Positions 36,691 to 47,494 are shown, numbered from the stretch's first letter. The stretch is 64,000 nt of DNA from Mauremys mutica (GCF_020497125.1 NC_059075.1:33950003-34014002); one strand, 5' to 3'. A program made the numbers and translations. The notes: a model not told the origin generated them from the letters alone.

Positions 36691-37194
36691 CTTGTATCCA
36701 GAAAGCGTGCCAATGCTATCCCACAATCCCCTAGGCCAAATTCCCACTCAATTCCCAGAACCGGAAGTAGCCTCCTAGTTCAAATATAGCTACTTGGCAT
36801 TTCACTCTATTGTGTGTTAGCTGTGGGCAGCATGATGAAGAAGCCCTACAGCAAGCGCGCTGCTAGATGGCAAGAGAAACACACCGGAACACCTACAGCA
36901 CATCCTGGGGCCAAATCTGGAAGTCCTGTTTGGGGACAGCCCTGGAGAACAGCCCAAAGCTGAAGCAGCAGCAGCAGAAGAATCTCCAGAGCCTGGTATT
37001 TTTTGACTACCATATTTTTTGTTATTAATATAAGAATGGGAGAGATTTCTGGGCTCTGCTCAGTTAAATTATTATTACAAGCAGGAGGTTGTAGTGTGCT
37101 TCTGCTGAGGGTGGACACCATCCCTAGTTCACCCTCCCTCACCTGCAATATCATGGCTGGAGATTGGATATGGGCCAGGGTGGGCCAGGGGCCC
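36691..37194. other. No gene recognised
   Basis: A 102-codon minus frame (36846-37154) and a 64-codon plus frame overlap. Neither shows a domain. Confidence 0.45.
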
Positions 37195-37465
37195 TGAGGT
37201 GATATCGAGCATTCTTTGTCTCAGGTGCTTGGCTGGCTGGTTCTTGCTAATATGCTCAGGATCTAACTGATCACCAGATGTGGGGTTGGAAAGGAATTTT
37301 CCCCCAGGTCAGATTGGCAGTGACCTGGGATTTTTTTCCACTTTACTCTGCAGTATATGGCTGTGGGGCCATTTGCCAGGATTATCTGGGGATATCTTAC
37401 TTAATCACTTTACCTGCCATTGTGGTGGCCTTGGGCATTGGTTTGGACAGAGACATTCCTTAGGG
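37195..37465 (+). repeat. CR1-associated non-coding repeat segment
   Basis: Words such as GGTGCTTGGCTGGCTGG, GGGGTTGGAAAGGAATTTTC and CCCCAGGTCAGATTGGCAG are a recurrent turtle repeat usually found with CR1/LTR sequence. It directly precedes the CR1 coding part, but whether it is the same element or a separate insertion is not settled. Confidence 0.5.
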
Positions 37466-37519
37466 GAGGATCTACTAATGGAGATTCTCTATGTCCTAGT
37501 AAGGAGGAGAGTATAGAAG

Positions 37520-38040
37520 ATGATAATGGGGGATTTCAACTATCCCTATATTGACTGGGTACATATCACCTCAGGACGGGATGCAGAGGTAAAGTTTCTT
37601 GGCACCTTAAAAGACTGCTTCTTTGAGCAGCTAGTCCTGGAACCCACAAGAGGAGAGGCAATTCTTGATTTAGTCATAAGTGGAGCACAGGATCAGATCC
37701 AAGAGGTGAATATAGCTGGACTGCTTGGTAATAGTGACCATAATATAATTATATTTAACATCCCTGTGGTGGGGAAAACACCACAGCAGCCCAACACTGT
37801 AGCATTTAATTTCAGAAAGGTGGACTACACAAAAATGAGGAGGTTAGTTAAACAGAAATTAAGGAATAGGAAACAAAGGGTAGGAATAAATGGTCAGTTT
37901 TCAGAATGGAGAGAGGTAAATAGTGGTGTCCTCCAGGGGTCTGTACTGGGCCCAGTCCTATTAAACATATTCATAAATGATCTGGAAAAAGGGGTAAACA
38001 GTGAGGTCGCAAAATTTGCAGATGATACAAAACTCCTCAA
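37520..38040 (+). pseudogene. CR1 ORF2 fragment: endonuclease end fused to RT palm
   Basis: An open frame begins at 37520 in the endonuclease: [11 protein letters not shown] near residue 3 carries the conserved GDFN of the exonuclease-endonuclease-phosphatase fold, EPTRG near residue 47, and [10 protein letters not shown] near residue 74 carries the catalytic SDH. From about residue 115 the frame is reverse transcriptase: [18 protein letters not shown] (P of the usual PQGSVLGP changed to L), and FADDTKLL with the catalytic DD pair. The N-terminal fingers and part of the palm are missing between about 37840 and 37870, yet the frame stays open across the joint. At 38041 the PLE insertion ends CR1 coding. 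A relic, not an active gene. Confidence 0.85.
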
Positions 38041-38145
38041 GTTTCAGAGTAGCAGCCATGTTAGTTTGTATCCGCAAAAAGTACAGGAGTACTTGTGGCA
38101 CTTTAGAGACTAACAAATTTATTTGTGCATAAGCTTTTGTGGGGC

Positions 38146-38472
38146 TCGTTTACTTGCACATCTACCAATGTGATATATGCCATCATGTGCCAGCAATGCC
38201 CCTCTGCCATGTACATTGGCCGAACCAAACAGTCTCTACGCAAAAGAATAAATGGACACAAATCTGACATCAGGAATCATAACATTAAAAAACCAGTAGG
38301 AGAACACTTCAATCTCTCTGGTCACTCAGTAACAGACTTAAAGGTGGCAATTTTGCAACAGAAAAGCTTCAAAAACAGACTCCAACGAGAAACTGCTGAA
38401 CTAGAATTAATTTGCAAACTAGATACCATTAACTTGGGCTTGAATAGAGACTGGAAGTGGCTGGGTCATTAA
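38146..38472 (+). pseudogene. PLE GIY-YIG endonuclease domain
   Basis: The frame encodes the C-terminal GIY-YIG nuclease that canonical Penelope-like elements use to nick target DNA. Visible landmarks: YAIMCQQCPSAMYIG, where YAI and YIG stand for GIY and YIG; LRKRINGHKSDI with the conserved Arg and His; and PVGEHFNL with the candidate catalytic Glu. The conserved tail ELELICKLDT and a TAA stop at 38470-38472 follow. The reverse transcriptase part is absent, replaced upstream by the inverted terminus, so the frame has no authentic start. All nuclease landmark residues are still present. Confidence 0.85.
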
Positions 38473-38666
38473 ACAAATTGAATCTATTTCCCCATGATAA
38501 ATATCCTTGCACCTTCTTGTCAACTGTCTGGAATGGGCCATCTTGATTATCACTACAAAAGTTTTTTTTTCTCCTGCTGATAATAGCTCGTCTTAATTAA
38601 TTAGCCTCTTAGAGTTGGTATGGCAACTTCCACCTTTTCATATTCTTACTATATGTTCCATTCTAT

Positions 38667-38706
38667 GCATCTGATAAAGTGGGCTGTCGCCCACGAAAGC
38701 TTATGC
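38667..38706 (+). ncRNA. Hammerhead-ribozyme-like motif of PLE-B
   Basis: Stem I GCAT (38667-38670) pairs with ATGC (38703-38706). Box CTGATAA (38671-38677) differs from CUGANGA at G8. One extra A follows, then stem II GTGGGC-TGTC-GCCCAC (38679-38694, perfect), GAA (38695-38697), AGCT (38698-38701) and cleavage-position T (38702). Compared with PLE-A, the top stem II pair is C-G instead of T-A, a compensated change. The G8 change should stop cleavage in this copy. Confidence 0.45.
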
Positions 38707-38752
38707 GCAACTAAATTTGTTAGTCTCTAAGGTGCCACAAATACTCCTCAAG

Positions 38753-39536
38753 ATAGTTAAGTCCCAGGCAGACTGCGAAGAGCTACAAAAGGATCTCAAA
38801 ACTGGGTGACTGGGCAACAAAATGACTGTTGAAATACAATGTTGATAAATGCAAAGTAATGCACATTGGAAAACATAATTCCAACTATACATATAAAATG
38901 ATATGGTCTAAATTAGCTGTTACCACTCAGGAAAGAGATCTTGGAGTCATTGTGGATAGTTCTCTGAAAACATCCACTCAATGTGCAGCGGCAGTCAAAA
39001 AAGCTAACAGAATGTTGGGCATCATTAAGAAAGGGATAGATAATAAGACAGAAAATATCATATTGCCTCTATATAAATCCATGGTATGCCCACACCTTGA
39101 ATACTGCATGCAGATGTGGTCACTCCACCTCAAAAAAGTTATATTGGAATTGGAAAAGGTTCAGAAAAGAACAAAAATGATTAGGGATATGGAACAGCTG
39201 CCATATGAGGAGAGATGAATAAGACTGGGACTTTTCATCTTGGAAAAGAGACAACTAAGGGGGGATATGATTGAGGTCTATAAAATCATGACTGGTGTGG
39301 AGAAAGTAAATATGGAAGTGTTGTTTACTCCTTCTCATAACACAAGAACTAGGGGTCACCAAATGAAATTAATAGGCAGCAGGTTTAAAGCAAACAAAAG
39401 GAAGTATTTTTTCACACAATGCACAGCCTGTCTGTGGAACTCCTTGCCAGAGGATGTTGTGAAGGCCAAGAATATAACAGGGTTAAAAAAAGAATTAGAT
39501 AAATTCATGGAGGATAAGTCCATCAATGGCTATTAG
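38753..39536 (+). pseudogene. CR1 reverse transcriptase C-terminal region
   Basis: CR1 resumes after the PLE. Two adjacent frames (38829-39218 and 39240-39536), separated by a stop and frameshift near 39216-39240, cover the thumb and C-terminal region. Landmarks: [62 protein letters not shown] and WNSLPEDVV. These are typical of CR1 proteins. The stop TAG is at 39534-39536, followed by the 3' UTR. Inactive. Confidence 0.9.
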
Positions 39537-39735
39537 CCAGGATGGGCAGGAATGGTGCCCCTAGCCTCTGTTTGCCAGAAGCTGGGAACGGGCAACAGGT
39601 GGTGGATCACTTGATGATTACCTGTTCTGTTCAATCCCTCTGGGGCACCTGGCATCAGCCACTGTTGGAAGACAGGATACTGAGCTAGATAGACCTTTGT
39701 TCTGATCCAGTATGGCTGTTCTTATGTTCTTAACA

Positions 39736-40185
39736 TATTACTGATTTTTGCCATGAATTTTCATTCATTCCTAGCTGGTGATGCATGTGAACTTCTCACA
39801 GAGTAGGAAATCCAGCCAGTCCTATTTTGGGGCAGCGCATACTTATTAGGGCTGCCTCTGTAGCTAACGAGCCCCCTCTATCTCCTTAGCATAGATGGAT
39901 GGCTTCCCTCTGCTGGCCTGTAACTGAAGTTCACATCTCCATCCAGACTAGGCAATTCCAATGTTCTCCAGAGCTTGCCCTGCTTGAAAGGATTGTAAAA
40001 CTGGATGCATGTGCTGTGACACAAAAGCTGGACCTGATCTGCTTGCAGGGACCAGATACCCTGTGACAGTCAGCCCACCAGGATTTTGCATTGTTGTTTA
40101 TTTACATGTACGTTTAAAATAAAGTGTTCAATTTGCACATGAGTTTACACATGAGGCTTTTATTAAATTTATTAAAGTGGAACTT
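39736..40185. other. No gene recognised; flank of Harbinger element
   Basis: Probably includes the 3' flank of the Harbinger element, but I could not identify its terminal inverted repeat. Confidence 0.35.
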
Positions 40186-40341
40186 CATCACTGTAATCCA
40201 TAAACTGTGTGTTTAGGTATATAACCAGTTTCTCTGAAATGCATAATACAGTTCATAAAATGTCATCACCATAATCCAGAATCTGCATGTTGAGATACAT
40301 GAACAGTTTTTTATAAAATGCATAATAACATTTCATGAAAA
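40186..40341. repeat. Two-copy tandem repeat, 78-bp unit
   Basis: CATCACTGTAATCCATAAAC at 40186 recurs as CATCACCATAATCCAGAATC at 40264, and the units stay alignable through TATAACCAGTTT / CATGAACAGTTT and AAATGCATAATA (both copies). It lies just beyond the C-terminal end of the minus-strand Harbinger transposase, so it is likely part of that transposon's 3' non-coding region. Confidence 0.75.
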
Positions 40342-42030
40342 ATAATCTTCTTGAGCGGCTCGAGCCCTCTAAATTGTGGGATGAGTGTTGCACAATTACA
40401 AATACTATGTCATTCGTTCTCATCCAGGACACCATGCAAAACTATTATGTGGGTGCAAAAAGCATCCCTGATTTCTGTTGTGCATGTGGATCCTGCCTCA
40501 GTAACAATAGATGCACTTTCTGGTTACAAGTACCATTCCAACAATGTCTTAGGTCCACTCCTGGCAAATGGCTCACCTCTGACCTAGCAGACATTGTGGA
40601 GTGCACAACAGAGCACAATAAAGCAGATGGCATTGACAGCATTGGCATCCACACAGTTCTGAAGGCAGCACCATCTGGATTTCAATCTGCCATATGTACG
40701 TTCCACCACCATCCTACAGCTACTGAGCATGTAGTTGCACCTTCTTTTGCCAGGCTCTCTGAGGGAACAAACGGTCCCTTACCCCCAGAATAATGGTGGG
40801 GATAGTGACTCAATGGATAACAATGTCATCTGGTGGTAATATTGTCCCCGTTTGTCCTGATCGCCGGAAAACACTGGCCTCATGCATCCTGCCAGTACAT
40901 CCCATGTTGGTGTCTGTAAAACTGCTTAGACTGTGGTTGACCAAGGCTTTCATAATGCAGTAGTCCCATTTGAAGTTTATGCACTCGTGCTCTTTGCAGA
41001 GGGAAACCTGTTGGCACATGACTCCCATCCAGGGGCGGTTCCAGACACCAGCACGCCAAGCGCGTGCCTGGGGCGGCAAGCTACGGTGGGCGCTCTGCCG
41101 GTCGCCACGAGGGCGGCAGGCAGGTTGCCTTCAGTGACATGCCTGCGGAGGGTCCGCTGGTCCTGCGGCTTCAGCAGACCTCCCGCAGGTGTGCCACTGA
41201 ATCCGTGGGACCGGGGACCTCCCGCAGGGAAGCCGCTGAAGACAGCCTGCCTGCCGTGCTTGGGGTGGCAAAATACCTAGAGCCGCCCCTGCTCCCATCG
41301 ACAGCCCCAGTGCAGTTTGGAAACCCTGTTCTCTCAAAGCCAGCTACTATTTCAGGAATGTTTTTATGTCCACCAGCTTTGGGTACATCACAGTGCTCCT
41401 TGCTTCACAAACCTTCACCATAACAGCCCACATAGTTGACTTATCAACACCAAACAAGTTAACCATGGGCCTGGGGTAGCCAGCTTCCAGATGGCTATTG
41501 CGACATGCCTCTGTACGAGCTCCTTCATGTGTTATCCTGTTGCTGGAGGTCAGGGAAAGCTGCACACACAGCTCCAGGAACAGCTGCTTTTTAATGTGAA
41601 AGTTCTGAACCCACTGTTGGTCATCCCAGGTCTGCATGATGATGTAGTCCCACCAGGCTGTGCTCGTGGCTTTGCTCCAGAAGTGCCGGTCTACATATGG
41701 GGCATCTTCAGTTATGGCAACAGGCATGAGCAGATCAGCTGGGTCTTGGCTGCCATGTCTGTCACTCCTTCCCTCCAATAGGTGCCTTCAGTAGAGCAAA
41801 TATCACCACCAAAATGTCCACCAACATCTCACAGATGCTCTGCCTGATTCGTGAACTAGGAGTGAAAGCACAAGCCGAAGAAGTTCTTCCATTGCTCCTG
41901 AATCCATGGTGCTGGCTGCAGTTGCAGGGAGCATGCAGATTCAAAAATGGCTCAGCTGGATGTGATGGTGGGCTTCCATTGGCTTCCACTGGCTTCCAAA
42001 GGCCCTGATTAGAACACCCAGGGTTTCCCA
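40340..42030 (-). pseudogene. PIF/Harbinger transposase pseudogene (HARBI1-like)
   Basis: Read leftwards. 41778-41347 encodes the N-terminal part: YIIMQTWDDQQWVQNFHIKK, LELCVQLS and NLFGVDKSTMWAVMVKVCEA, the helix-turn-helix-like segment of HARBI1-type transposases. 41030-41291 is a hAT insertion. 41079-40810 continues with ALVNH, SFTDTNMGCTGRMHEASVF, the DDE region; Asn stands where an Asp is usual (ALVDH) and Glu where HDA is usual, so catalysis is probably lost. 40790-40450 gives the C-terminal part in several frames (GRLK-, RWRCL- and ALHN-like pieces with stops). 42030-41780 reads as the upstream N-terminal stretch. A dead element. Confidence 0.75.
41030..41291. mobile_element. Non-autonomous hAT element, GC-rich family, copy 1
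   Basis: The ends are CAGGGGCGGTTCCAG and CTAGAGCCGCCCCTG. The target duplication is a perfect 8 bp, CTCCCATC (41022-41029 and 41292-41299). It has the same family ends as 54194-54490. The interior is CpG-rich and non-coding; the 68-119 codon frames over it are not genes. Confidence 0.9.
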
Positions 42031-42431
42031 TATTATTCATCTGCCCCCTAGCATATGCTATGGGGGGCAAGGATGAACATGAAAGAAAGGAGGATGGATA
42101 TTTGTGGATGATATTCCACCAAACCTGATTACTGGCTACCTGAATGTATCTGCTTTCCTCCCTGATTACCAAATGAGATACGCTTTCTATGTACAATAAT
42201 CTCTCCTGTTTAAATATTGCCAAACAACCCAACCCCAACCCCTCACACAATAAGCAACTGAAATAGCTAGTCAGAATTATTGTGTCCCAGGCCCAGCAAC
42301 ATCAACCCAAAGTGAAGGCCAAAAAATTACATTGTGACTAATGCTGAAGTTCTTATCTGTTCAAGCCTTCACTTGAGCGTGTGAAGGACCATGGGGGATG
42401 AGGGGAAAGTTTGATCTAATAAGAGGACAAC
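42031..42431. other. 5' flank of the Harbinger element
   Basis: A minus frame continues to 42250 without a recognisable domain. No terminal inverted repeat identified. Confidence 0.35.
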
Positions 42432-42444
42432 CTTTTGTCCTTTG

Positions 42445-42601
42445 TAAAAGCAGCAAAGAATCCTGTGGGACCTTATAGACTAACAGACGTTTTGCAGCAT
42501 GAGCTTTCGTGGGTGAATACGAAGTCTTGCATCCGAAGAAGTGGGTACAGGATTCTTTGCTGCTTTTACAGATCCAGACTAACACGGCTACCCCTCTGAT
42601 A
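42445..42601 (+). mobile_element. PLE-derived foldback element, family 1 (FB3)
   Basis: Left arm TAAAAGCAGCAAAGAATCC, right arm ending GACTAACACGGCTACCCCTC. The right arm is internally shortened: GCATCCGAAGAAGTGGGT runs straight into ACAGGATTCTTTG, so the hammerhead-like motif is cut in stem II. Perfect 13-bp target duplication CTTTTGTCCTTTG at 42432-42444 and 42602-42614. Confidence 0.85.
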
Positions 42602-42614
42602 CTTTTGTCCTTTG

Positions 42615-45600
42615 GAAAATTGAACTTTTAGGGGGAAAACATACATCAACCTGTCTCTTTATAGTCAGATTTCTCATCTGTAAGGGAAATGATTTGCTTC
42701 TGCTTTTGACTTTCACTCAAAGCCCTGATTCACTTTGAGGTGTGTTTTTCTTTTTATATTTATTTGTTGAGGAAACTTTCAAAACAGTATTAAAGTAAGA
42801 GCATAAAGTATCTTTTCTGATAAAATGCTGCAATTTCTCCCAAATGTATACTTTTTTTGATTCAAGTTTTAAAGGGAAATTTTTGTTCACGTAGGCACAA
42901 GACTTAAAAATGGATCATTTTATACAGAGAGGAATTTGCTTGGTCAGTAGTTTTCTTTCTCCCCTGTGCTGTTATTGAAGGTTTTGTACTTTATCAGTTT
43001 ACCTGCTGTAGTCCTGTGCTGCTATTCCTCAGCACAGCTCTTTGAAACACTGTAAGCCTGATTCTCCCCTCACTTATAGTAGTTCTACACTCAGTTAAAT
43101 TACTCCTCATTTATACAGGTGTCAGTGGGGACTCTGGCCCTGGAATTGCAGTCCCAGGTTAGATATAAGATATGGTTAGCTCTGAACGATTAATAACAGG
43201 TCTGTGTCTCGCTGATAGTCTCTGCTTTCTGTTTGATTCTGCAATGAAGTCAGAATCTTGTACACCATTCTGAGAGCTGTAGTGCATAAATATTTAACAA
43301 TATTTAGTACTGACTTCAGTATGGAAGGAGCAAAGCCCATTTTTTCATGTAAATAATTTTGACAAATGCAACAAATGAGGGAAGAGAAACTGAGACTTGC
43401 ACCTGAATCACTCTTTGCTCTTCTGTCTGGGAAGATTATGGTGAACAGGGATGGCTTTAACCTTTCTTGCTAAGCCTTCAAATTCCTTTGCTATCACTGC
43501 CCCTATTTCAGACTCTGTCCTACCCCTTCTATTCCTCCCCTACCCTGTGAGAAGATAACTGACTCGTATTCCCTGAGCATGTGCAGGATGAACCACATGC
43601 CCTTAGATTTTGTGAATAAAACTAGGCAAACCAATGTCCATGAAAATTAGAAATGTCTTCGGAGGATATTTTCAAAAGTCCCTAAGGGATTTAGGAGCAT
43701 GTGTTAATGGGACTTGTGTTCTGAACATCTCTTCTTGGCTTTCTGAATTACCACTTTCTGTTTCTGAGGACCCATACCTCTACCACTGGTGGTTTTATAG
43801 AAAACAGTGCTATATCCTCATTGGGGAGAGGGCAGCCCTCTGAGCTGGTGCAACTGACAGCAGGCTGGGTGAGTGCATTTGAACGCTCAGACCATCCCCA
43901 GCTCTCTCAGACCATAGAGTTGCCATGCTGTCTCCCAGTGAGTGCTCTCCTTGAGCCAACCCTTCCCTACTTGCAGGGATCATTTCTACTGGAGAATTAG
44001 GTCATGTTAGTAAATGACCTTAAGATGCTGTGATAACTAGAATGTTATTAAACATGACTTGATGGTCAGTATAGATGGGGACAAGTTGTGTTTTACAGTA
44101 TGCCAGATAGTTAATTAGGCTTTTTATACTGTTGTACATGAGCTGAGAAAGTTCTCTGATTAGTACATTTTATTCATCTCAATAAATACATAAAAAGAAT
44201 TTGAAAAGGAAGTTTTTATTTTATTTTAAACTGAAAATGAAAGCTTCACCTGTTTGAATGTCACAAGAAGCTGTGGCATTTTTAAAGCTGTTTCAGGCAG
44301 CTGGAAGACAGAAAATAAACCCAAAGCGGTCTCGAGGAGAGATGTACTATTAAACCAATTTTAGGTACCAGACAGCACAAGCCTTTCTGAGATTCCTTTT
44401 GGAGGGGAAGCTTCTTTTAGTATTGAAGTGCCCAGAGTAAAAGAGAAAACAGCAGTACCTTCAGTCAGAATAGGAAGTGGATTTCCAAGGAAGAGAAGTA
44501 ATCCAAATTAGCCACTATTAGCTAGAAGGAAAAGCATAAATCTCTTCTTGGAAGAAAATGAAACAAACAACATATAGAAATGTTGGAAGTGTCTGGGATG
44601 TCACTGGAGTACTGGAGGTAAAATGAAAATAGATTAAATTAATAGTTTCATTATCAAGAGAGGGGTTTGTGAGGAGAGGAATAGAAGTCACACTGTTTTT
44701 TGAAATTTCTTTGATTTACAGATTTTTTTTCTATTTGTATATTTACTGTTTCATTTATACACTTGGAGCAAAATTATGCCATCCTTCATTGAACAAAACC
44801 CCAATTTATGTCAATGGAGTTCTGCAGATATGTTATGTGGTGTATATGTAGCTTTATAACTAGCTGTGTTTTCTGTCCTTATGAGAGTTTTGTTCTGCTG
44901 AAGTTCAGCTGCAGCTTGTAACACAACAGACGTGCACTCTGTGCTCGTTTATGGAGCGCTTACTTTGGGTCTTTCCTGTTGCTTTCCTTAATCTGAAATA
45001 ATTCTTTTCAGACTGCAAACACATTTTCTTCCTTTGTGTATGGAAACATGAAATAACAGAAGACAGAATATATCTAGTGGGAATTTTTGCCTGAGTCACG
45101 ACTGCAGAATAGGCCCCTCATTCGGTAGGCTTCCTATCTATTTAATAAAATCAGTCCATAGTTCTTAAAGGCTGTTTTTTATCTTTGGAAAGCTGGACCC
45201 AATGTAACTGCAGGGCTAAAAGGCTTTTCTCAACAAATTTTAAACATAAATTCACATAAAAGCAACATTTAACCTTTTGTCTCCTTCCCATGAGTCTACA
45301 TAAAACATTTAGAATCTATGGGCTCTAAAATTCTCCCTTCCACAGATGCTCTTGAATATTGAATGAAACCTTCATTTGATTCATGGCCAACTATCATATC
45401 AGGGAGACCATCACATATACACTTGGGATGTCTGGCTTTTGCAGCTCTGCTATCCATCTTTCCATTTCTGTGCATGACATTTCCTGCCCTTTCGTTCATT
45501 GTGAATTGGCTTTCTCTTTAACCTTAGGGTACCAATGCATTTCATTGGATTTGAAAGTAATGCTAGACTGTAACTGGCAATATACCAAGTGTTAAAGGGC

Positions 45601-45974
45601 ATCTTCCAGTCTTTTATTTTAACAGGCTGCCTGAAAAACCTGAAATAAACTGATTCATGAGGGAATGCGTATACGTATACTATCTAACAGTTTCTTCCAA
45701 GCCATTATAGTGAAGGAAGAACTACATCAATTCTATTTGCGCCTCTTCAGTTGCTTTAGTAGCGATTCATAATAAGCATCTTTTGATTTTGATGGAGGTG
45801 AGTAATAGCATGGGGGTTTCAAGGTCTATTTTGTATTGATTATTGTTGGCTAGGGAGTGTGGTGACATTGGTGGAGGTACAGAGTCTTATATTGTATTAT
45901 TTAATATGGGCAAGGGTTCTCTTATAATTTTTTGTATCAAAGTATGTAAATAAATGAACACAGCAGTATACTGA
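42615..45974. other. No gene recognised; AT-rich
   Basis: Small palindromic repeat traces at 43068-43150 (CTCAGTTAAATTACTCC, GTGTCAGTGGGG) and 44760-44835 (GTCAATGGAGTTCTGCAG). Frames of 60-70 codons are chance. Confidence 0.5.
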
Positions 45975-46310
45975 AAGGCCGTGTGATCTACTAGGGAGCC
46001 CGGAACTCCCAATTATTTATCTAATGTTTACAGAGTGCATGCTATCTGAGCTCAGACAACATTATTCAAATGCATGATTCGCCTTGTGGCCTTGAATAAG
46101 TCACTTAACCCCTCTGTGTCCAAGTTTCCCCTCTGCAATATGGAGACAAAAACTAGGGCTGGCTGGAAACCAGCAATTCCATTTCTTTTTGCAGGGAGAA
46201 CAAAAGAGTCTCCAACTCACTATAGTCTGCTGATTAGGGCACTGGCCTGTGAGAGACCTGGGTTCAAGTTCCTGCTTCAAGTCAGGCAGGATCCCTCACA
46301 GCCCTAGCAA
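45975..46310 (+). repeat. SINE fragments (MIR/CORE-type body and tRNA-like head)
   Basis: GTGGCCTTGAATAAGTCACT and CCCTCTGTGTCCAAGTTTCC (46085-46135) are a MIR-like body. Shortly after, GGGCACTGGCCTGTGAGAG and CTGGGTTCAAGTTCCTGCTT (46236-46280) read as a separate tRNA-like head with a B box. Confidence 0.6.
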
Positions 46311-46394
46311 CTGAGCTATAGAGAATAGGAATCTCCCTCCCTCTCCAACACACCTAAGAAACCTTCCTGACAAAGCTTATATGGGGTGACATGA

Positions 46395-46512
46395 GAATTA
46401 CCCCATTCTGTTCTTTTCCTGATCCATCTGGCACCCGCCACTGTCAGAAGACAGGTTACTGGGCTAAATGGACCATTGCTCTGACCCAGTATGGCCGTTC
46501 TTATGTTTTTAA
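46395..46512 (+). mobile_element. CR1 LINE 3' end fragment
   Basis: Matches the 3' end of the CR1 at 39610-39732: GCCACTGT, AGAAGACAGGTTACTGGGC, GACCCAGTATGGCCGTTC, TTATGTT. Strong 5' truncation is usual for CR1. Confidence 0.9.
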
Positions 46513-47494
46513 TTGTCATAGATATGGATATATTTCCACAAAACATTTTGGTTTTAATTAAATAGTTGGAAAAGAGTGTTGCTGAAAATATTTCAACCAG
46601 CTCTAATAATAAAACTAATCTACCTGCCTCATAGAGGTGTTGAGAAGCACATCAAAGATGCAAAGTGCTAGGTAAATCCTAGGTGGTATTATTGCTTTCT
46701 GTTGATGGAATATCAAAATTAATTAACTCCAGAGGTAAATTTTGACCAAGTCTTTGCCTTTACCAAGTCAATCATCACCAGAACAAAACTTAGTGCGTGT
46801 ATTGTTTCATGCAGTTCCAGTATCAAGTGAGGCACTGTACAAATACATTATAGGTATGTCTATATTGCACACTCCTTATGGCAGCATGTAGAGTACATAT
46901 ATGAGAAGCCCCCCCCCCCAGCATGTGTATAAATAGCAGTGCAGAATGTGCCCAGGCATATACCCCCACAGCTTTCTATATGCCCAAGCGGTGCCTCCCC
47001 TGTCTATGCTCCTATTTTTAGCAGTGTAGTAGCCCGCTGCATCCCTGCTGCTGGAGCCTTTTCACACCACAGGAAAGACTCTGGCAGTGGGAAAGACTCT
47101 GGTGGAGGAGGCAGTGGGGAAAGTCTCTGACTGAAGCTTCTCTCTTCAGAATATTCTGATAAATATTTGTTGCTATGAGAACTGTCTTCAAACTTCAGTT
47201 CCACAGCAGGCATGTTGCTAGGGTAGCTTCACCCACAGCTTGGCTTGTAATTCTATGCTGTCCTTTTAATGCTGTCTCCAACCTCCACTTCTGAATGAAA
47301 AGCATCTCCGTCCTCTCAGATATTTGTAAGACTAATGTTAAAAATATTAAATTCCTAATATAGATATATAGCGATATTCAATTTACATATAATATTGCAC
47401 TGATTAAAATTAAAGATAACATTCATGATGCACTCCTGCACAACACACTTTCCCATTAATGGGATTGCCTCAAATTAACCTGATAAATAAAATT
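46513..47494. other. No gene recognised
   Basis: A C run lies at 46909-46919. Antisense frames at 46939-47213 show low-complexity Ser/Gly and Pro stretches only. Confidence 0.45.

Larger units (their letters stand above)
38042..38742 (+). mobile_element. Penelope-like element, 5'-truncated with inverted terminus (PLE-B)
   Basis: Inserted in CR1 with a 10-bp target duplication ACTCCTCAAG (38032-38041 and 38743-38752). From left to right it has an inverted copy of its own 3' terminus (about 38042-38145), the C-terminal GIY-YIG coding end (38146-38472), a 3' UTR, and the 3' terminus (about 38660-38742). The right terminus stops at AATACTCCT and lacks the tail that the left inverted copy has (CAGAGTAGCAGCCATGTTAG). 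Inverted or tandem terminal copies are known for Penelope-like elements. Confidence 0.85.
37500..39735 (+). mobile_element. CR1 LINE with internal deletion, split by a PLE
   Basis: From 5' to 3' it holds the end of the endonuclease domain, an internal deletion, a reverse transcriptase palm fragment, a 701-bp PLE insertion (38042-38742), the C-terminal end of the reverse transcriptase region, and the CR1 3' UTR. The element ends at TATGGCTGTTCTTATGTTCTTA-type sequence (39710-39732), which recurs at 46395-46512. CR1 elements copy themselves by target-primed reverse transcription. This copy cannot make a functional protein because of the deletion and insertion. Confidence 0.9.

Noticed and set aside
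40335..40793. 152-codon plus-strand frame
   Set aside because: It lies antisense to the Harbinger transposase remnant, which explains the lack of stops better than a new gene.
41030..41291. Possible CpG island or promoter
   Set aside because: The CpG-rich block has hAT ends and an 8-bp target duplication; the same holds at 54194-54490.
46220..46310. tRNA gene
   Set aside because: Only the SINE-type head with a B box is present; no acceptor stem pairing.
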